Assembly: GCA_964353555.1 (NCBI GenBank) | Contig: CAYGWM010000117.1 | Location: 1-12,533, forward strand | Source: PR03 sp964353555 | GTDB lineage: Bacteria > Myxococcota_A > UBA9160 > PR03 | Length of the DNA stretch: 12,533 nucleotides | Direction of reading: 5' to 3' | In this document: in pieces, positions 9,205 to 12,533 of the stretch | Layout: every line of letters starts with the position of its first letter | How positions within the stretch are numbered: the stretch's first letter is position 1 | The notes under the pieces: model-generated | Database searches by the model: none | Seen by the model: only the letters and a program-made list of their open reading frames with translations | Told to the model about the DNA's origin: nothing | Position numbers and translations under genes: made by a program

Positions 9205-9225
9205 GCACGCGGTACCCAATCAGAT

Positions 9226-9753
9226 TCACAGCGGCCACGGCCCGAGTGCGAGGATCGACGCGAGCAGCGGCAGCACATAGAGCGGAAAGGGAATCGTGCA
9301 GACCGCGATCGCGCGGGCGGTTCCGGTGTAGTCGAGCGCCTGGCGTACGGCGACCACCATCGCGACCAGCTCCCAGATCGTGCAGATCACCAGCACGCCC
9401 AGCTCGAAGCCGGGAATCAGCATGAGTACGCGCAGCATGCCCGGCGCGCCGGAGAAGCCGATCGTGCGCATGAGCTGGCCAAGGTTGGCATCGGTCTCGG
9501 GGCCCGGCAGCAGCCGCGTCCCGACCCAAAAGGTCGCTGCCGCCCACGCGAGCCACACCACGATCGCCGCCGCAGCCTGGAACGGGATGCCCTGCCAGCC
9601 GCTATTCGCGAGTCCGCCGACGCCGAGCGCCGCGCCGGACAGCACCACCACCACGAACGCTTGCGCGTTCGCGCCACGATCCGCCTCGACTTCTTCGTAG
9701 ACGGTCGCATCGAGCAGTGCTGCCCCGAGCATGCGCCGCAGGAATCCGCTCAT
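9226..9753 (-). CDS. Yip1-family multi-pass membrane protein
   Basis: A 175-residue integral membrane protein. After a short polar N-terminus (MSGFLRRMLG and an acidic stretch, YEEVEADRG, near 19-27), hydrophobic segments lie at about 31-50, 58-80, 105-137 (probably two segments) and 147-172. The spacing and the motif around 92-115 (GQLMRTIGFSGAPG, then a hydrophobic run), followed by WELVAMVVAVRQAL at about 127-140, fit the bacterial Yip1 (PF04893-like) pattern. The role of such bacterial proteins is poorly defined; inner-membrane location is inferred. The start is supported by GGAGG six bases before the ATG. The gene begins only 16 nt after the SRPBCC stop codon, so the two are very likely co-transcribed. 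I see no catalytic motif. A generic small membrane protein is the alternative reading. Confidence 0.7.
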   Translation of the reverse strand: MSGFLRRMLGAALLDATVYEEVEADRGANAQAFVVVVLSGAALGVGGLANSGWQGIPFQAAAAIVVWLAWAAATFWVGTRLLPGPETDANLGQLMRTIGFSGAPGMLRVLMLIPGFELGVLVICTIWELVAMVVAVRQALDYTGTARAIAVCTIPFPLYVLPLLASILALGPWPL

Positions 9754-9769
9754 GCGCGTCCTCCAATCA

Positions 9770-10414
9770 TCAGGGTCGCCACTTCCCGTCCGAGTCCACC
9801 CAACGCCTCATATTGTCGAGCGTCTCGGGCAGGTTCTTGCGCGTGATCGCATCCTGGAGCGAGCGCGGCAGCGCCGAGCCGACGCGCACCGTAGACCCGA
9901 GGCGGCCCAGCGTCCGATCGCCGCTCAGATCGAAGAGATCCCACGCCCCCGAGATGGATTGCATACCGTTCTCGTAGTTCGGAGCGAGCGACCACTCGAT
10001 GTGCCATGTGGAGGGGTCCAGCTGGTAGCGCAAGTGGTAGGTGAGGCGGACGAAGAGCACGCTGATGCGGTGCCGGTCGACGACGCCGTTCGCGAACTGT
10101 TCGACGTTCGTGAGCTCGGTCAGCTCCGGCCGGTACTCGCGCTGCCGTTCCGTCTGCGTGAGCAGCCGCCAAACCAACGCGTAGGGCTTCGAGAACACGA
10201 CGAGCCCCTGAACGAGGCCGGGCGCAGCGGCGTCGCTCGGGAGCATCAGGGAGCGCTCGCGCTCGAGGCGCGGGAGCAGATCGGGAGAGATCGATCGCAG
10301 GTAGGGCTCGGCAGGCGGTGGCGCGAGCAGCGCGGCGTCTGCGGCCGCGAACTCGGGCGCGCTCCACGCGAGGAGCAGCGCAGCACCGCGCAATCTCCAA
10401 GAAGTTCGACCCAT
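9770..10414 (-). CDS. Secreted SRPBCC (START-like) domain protein
   Basis: A 214-residue protein with an export signal: basic MGRTSWRLRG, a hydrophobic stretch AALLLAW and an Ala-rich region with possible cleavage near AAADA (about 23-27). The mature part carries a START/SRPBCC-type fold at about 67-205. Signs are the opening GLVVFSKPYALVWRLLTQTER (67-90), then REYRPELTEL, alternating beta-strand-like segments such as YHLRYQLD and WHIEWSLAP, a GAWDLFDL turn (156-163) and a C-terminal amphipathic helix with LPETLDNMRRWV. Such domains bind hydrophobic ligands in a deep cavity; the ligand here is unknown. The predicted location is the periplasm. No lipobox cysteine is present. GAGG eight bases upstream supports the start. 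It sits 30 nt after the MBL gene and 16 nt before the Yip1 gene, in the same unit. Confidence 0.7.
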   Translation of the reverse strand: MGRTSWRLRGAALLLAWSAPEFAAADAALLAPPPAEPYLRSISPDLLPRLERERSLMLPSDAAAPGLVQGLVVFSKPYALVWRLLTQTERQREYRPELTELTNVEQFANGVVDRHRISVLFVRLTYHLRYQLDPSTWHIEWSLAPNYENGMQSISGAWDLFDLSGDRTLGRLGSTVRVGSALPRSLQDAITRKNLPETLDNMRRWVDSDGKWRP

Positions 10415-10444
10415 CCGAAGAACCTCGCCCGCCGAGCGCCTGCC

Positions 10445-11295
<851 letters not shown>

Positions 11296-11299
<4 letters not shown>

Positions 11300-12126
11300 C
11301 GCGAGCCCTCCCAGAAGATCCCGACGGCGCCCAGGTGCCGGTTGCACTGACCCAGCAGCGGGAACGCAGTCCCGTCGATGCGCCGCTTCACGCCATCGAG
11401 GCCCTGGTATAGGAAGCGCCGGTAGCTGGGCTGCTGCTTGAGGCGCGCGATGGTAAACGGGTGGTCTTCCACCTTGATCGGGGACCCGTCCTCGTCGGTC
11501 GGCTGGAACGCGCCGTACCAGTCGCCGAGCTGGACCGGACCCAGCTCCGCGAAGGGACGCCCGATCAGCGGCTCAGCGGCCGGGTTGTAGAAGAGCAGCT
11601 TGCCTTCGGCATCCTGGACGATGATCGGAATCAGCAGCCGGTCCGCGAGTCTTCGCAGCAGGACCACCTCGACGGCGTGACGGGAGCGCAAGGGCCCGCT
11701 CCCTTCCAGCGCCGGCGAAGACGGAGCCGCGGCGCGCTCGCGCACCTCCCAGAAGATGCCGGCCGCACCCAGCAGCCCCGCTTCGCGCGTCGCGAGAGGA
11801 ACGGCGACGCCTTCGACGACCCGCGCAACGCCGTCGAGCCCCGTCAGCCAGAAGCGGCGATACGCCGGCTCTCCTCGGTCGGTGGCGCGTCGGAGCGGTT
11901 GCTCCTCGGGGGGAAGCAGGATCCCGTTCGCGTCGGCCGCCCGGAACACGTTGGCCCACTCCGCCCACTCGATCTTCCCGGTCTCGTCGAAGCGCCGCCC
12001 GAGAATCGGCTCGGCCGATTCGTTGAAGAAGAGCAGATCGCGGTTGCGATCGACGATCAAGATCGGCACCGCGAGGTAGCTCGCGAGCTGGCGCATCAGC
12101 ACGATCTCGATCCCGGGTTGACTCAT
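11296..12126 (-). CDS. Tandem PAS-domain protein without output domain
   Basis: A 276-residue soluble protein made almost wholly of two PAS-like units, residues 6-127 and 152-273, joined by an Ala/Pro/Ser-rich linker. Each starts with a helical segment (VLMRQLA, VLLRRLA), continues into the PAS core (VDRNRDLLFFNESAEPILG; QDAEGKLLFYNPAAEPLIG) and ends with YRRF, GLDGV and GIFWE. There is no histidine kinase, GGDEF, EAL, cyclase or DNA-binding region, so any signal must pass by protein contact. PAS domains sense ligands, redox state or light; the cofactor cannot be read here. A Cys is present only at residue 261. The start is supported by GGGAGG six bases before the ATG. It is the first gene of the cluster and is coupled to the MBL hydrolase, its likeliest partner (inference). 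Confidence 0.82.
11300..11312 (-). promoter_or_regulatory. Ribosome-binding site deciding the MBL start, inside the PAS gene
   Basis: On the minus strand GGGAGGG (11312-11306) precedes CTCGCG and then ATG at 11299-11297. The site lies in the last codons of the PAS gene, whose TGA stop (11298-11296) overlaps the ATG. This arrangement is typical of translational coupling and settles the start against the longer reading. Confidence 0.75.
11308..11673 (-). repeat. PAS repeat unit 2
   Basis: This stretch encodes residues 152-273, the second copy of the 122-residue unit. Shared positions include D172, N181, the AEP and GR.F runs, W203, F207, P223, YRRF (235-238), GLDGV (242-246) and GIFWE (269-273). 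The identical length shows an internal duplication rather than two unrelated PAS domains. Confidence 0.8.
11746..12111 (-). repeat. PAS repeat unit 1
   Basis: This stretch encodes residues 6-127 of the double-PAS protein. It aligns without any gap to unit 2 at an offset of 146 residues. Counting by hand, 52 of 122 positions are identical. It differs from unit 2 mainly in the middle loop (about 51-60 and 69-86) and just before the final LGA.GIFWE. Confidence 0.8.
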
Positions 12127-12172
12127 GGCAGCCTCCCTGTGGACGCGGCCGCCATCCTATCATGCCACGGCC
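12127..12172. other. Spacer between the PAS gene and the PQQ remnant
   Basis: A 46-bp stretch that holds the PAS ribosome-binding site (AGGGAGG on the minus strand, complement of 12133-12139). A weak -10-like TAGGAT (minus strand, 12159-12154) has no acceptable -35 partner at 16-19 bp. Any promoter for the minus-strand cluster must lie here or inside the PQQ remnant to the right. Confidence 0.4.
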
Positions 12173-12533
12173 GGCCGGGTCGTCCGCGGCACGAGCGACG
12201 GCTACCTGGTGGCGCTCAATGCCGAGACCGGCGAAGTGGTCTGGGCGCGCCGGGTCGCGGACTCATCGCAAGGCGAAACGTTCACGATGCAGCCGCTGAT
12301 CTACGACGACCTGATCGTGATCGGTACGGCCGGCAGCGAGAACGCAGTTTCGGGCTGGGTCGGCGCTTTCAAGCTCACCGACGGATCTCCGGTCTGGAAG
12401 TTCAAGACGGTGCCCGGCGCCGACACACCGCGGGGAGAGAGCTGAGGACACGGCGCCGGAATCAAGGTTGGCGGCGGTGCGATCTGGACCCCGCTCTCGC
12501 TCGACCCCGCGAAGGGCGAGCTCTACGTGGCCG
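12173..12533 (+). pseudogene. PQQ-type beta-propeller dehydrogenase remnant, 5'-truncated with in-frame stop
   Basis: The plus-strand frame reads GRVVRGTSDGYLVALNAETG, then EVVWARRVA, PLIYDDLIVIGTAGSE, GWVGAFKLTDGSPVWKF and KTVPGADTPRGES before TGA at 12443-12445. These are the blade motifs of PQQ-dependent alcohol/sugar dehydrogenases, periplasmic enzymes of about 550-700 residues. After the TGA the same frame continues with GGGAIWTPLSLD and KGELYV, the next family motif, and runs off the edge, so the stop interrupts one gene. In relatives the residue after this E-S/T is usually Trp (TGG), which suggests a TGG-to-TGA change. Upstream, the frame is closed by TGA at 12119-12121 and the only ATG (12125) lacks a ribosome-binding site, so the signal peptide and first blades are missing. 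A sequencing error could explain the TGA but not the lost 5' end. Confidence 0.75.

Larger units (their letters stand above)
8941..9225. other. 285-bp spacer between the Yip1 gene and the synthase gene
   Basis: This is the largest gap in the window that lacks a firmly supported gene. It contains the hairpin at 9179-9204, a doubtful short frame at 9005-9124 and the synthase ribosome-binding site at its left end. I looked for sigma-70 and sigma-54 elements on the minus strand and found no convincing pair. TGGCAC occurs twice (once per strand) but without the matching -12 element. A synthase promoter, if separate from the upstream cluster, should lie here. Confidence 0.5.

Noticed and set aside
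9228..9556. The part of the 9005-9556 minus-strand frame that overlaps the Yip1 gene.
   Set aside because: It is read out of phase with a gene that has clear membrane segments and a good ribosome-binding site. Only the tail outside the gene was kept, as a doubtful small ORF.
11300..11347. A longer MBL protein starting at 11345-11347 (16 extra residues).
   Set aside because: The extension reads MQPAPGRRRDLLGGLA and overlaps the PAS coding region more deeply. The ATG at 11297-11299 has a strong ribosome-binding site, an ATGA overlap and the usual family N-terminus.
12125..12445. Reading 12125-12445 as a complete 106-residue gene.
   Set aside because: The ATG has no ribosome-binding site and overlaps the divergent PAS start. 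The protein begins in the middle of a propeller, and family sequence continues in frame beyond the stop.
12443..12445. Selenocysteine or programmed read-through at the TGA.
   Set aside because: PQQ dehydrogenases are not known selenoproteins, Trp is the usual residue at this site, and the gene also lacks its 5' end, so decay or sequencing error is simpler.

Overview
The window is G+C-rich DNA with a strong G/C third-position bias. Apart from a fragment at the right edge, every supported gene lies on the minus strand, so the window reads right to left. The main gene is a very large, complete cyclic beta-1,2-glucan synthase (NdvB/Cgs type) and the intact envelope genes include a signal-peptide protein and a multi-pass membrane protein, so the source is most likely a Gram-negative bacterium. 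The exact phylum (proteobacterial, myxobacterial, Binatota-like or other) cannot be decided from this stretch.

Layout in transcription order, right to left. At about 12173-12533 (+) lies a fragment of a PQQ-type beta-propeller dehydrogenase gene. It has no 5' part and carries an in-frame TGA at 12443-12445, after which the same frame resumes recognisable propeller sequence. Back to back with it, a compact minus-strand cluster begins: a stand-alone double-PAS protein (11296-12126); a metallo-beta-lactamase-fold hydrolase (10445-11299) whose ATG overlaps the PAS stop codon in an ATGA; a secreted SRPBCC/START-like protein (9770-10414, 30-nt gap); and a Yip1-type membrane protein (9226-9753, 16-nt gap). 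After a 285-bp spacer holding a hairpin and at most one doubtful small ORF comes the 2906-codon glucan synthase gene (220-8940). A further minus-strand reading frame starts near position 96 and leaves the window on the left.

Working model (inference): the four small genes form one transcription unit in which a PAS sensor with no output domain is translationally coupled to a soluble hydrolase, followed by two envelope proteins. The downstream synthase would make periplasmic cyclic glucan, linked in other bacteria to osmotic adaptation and host interaction. Whether it is co-transcribed with the cluster is not shown. I see no convincing sigma-70 or sigma-54 promoter, no tRNA or rRNA, no CRISPR array and no insertion-sequence ends. 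The observations most worth following are the gap-free duplicated PAS protein coupled to the MBL hydrolase, and the broken PQQ gene beside it. I did not find a clearly new defence or mobile system.
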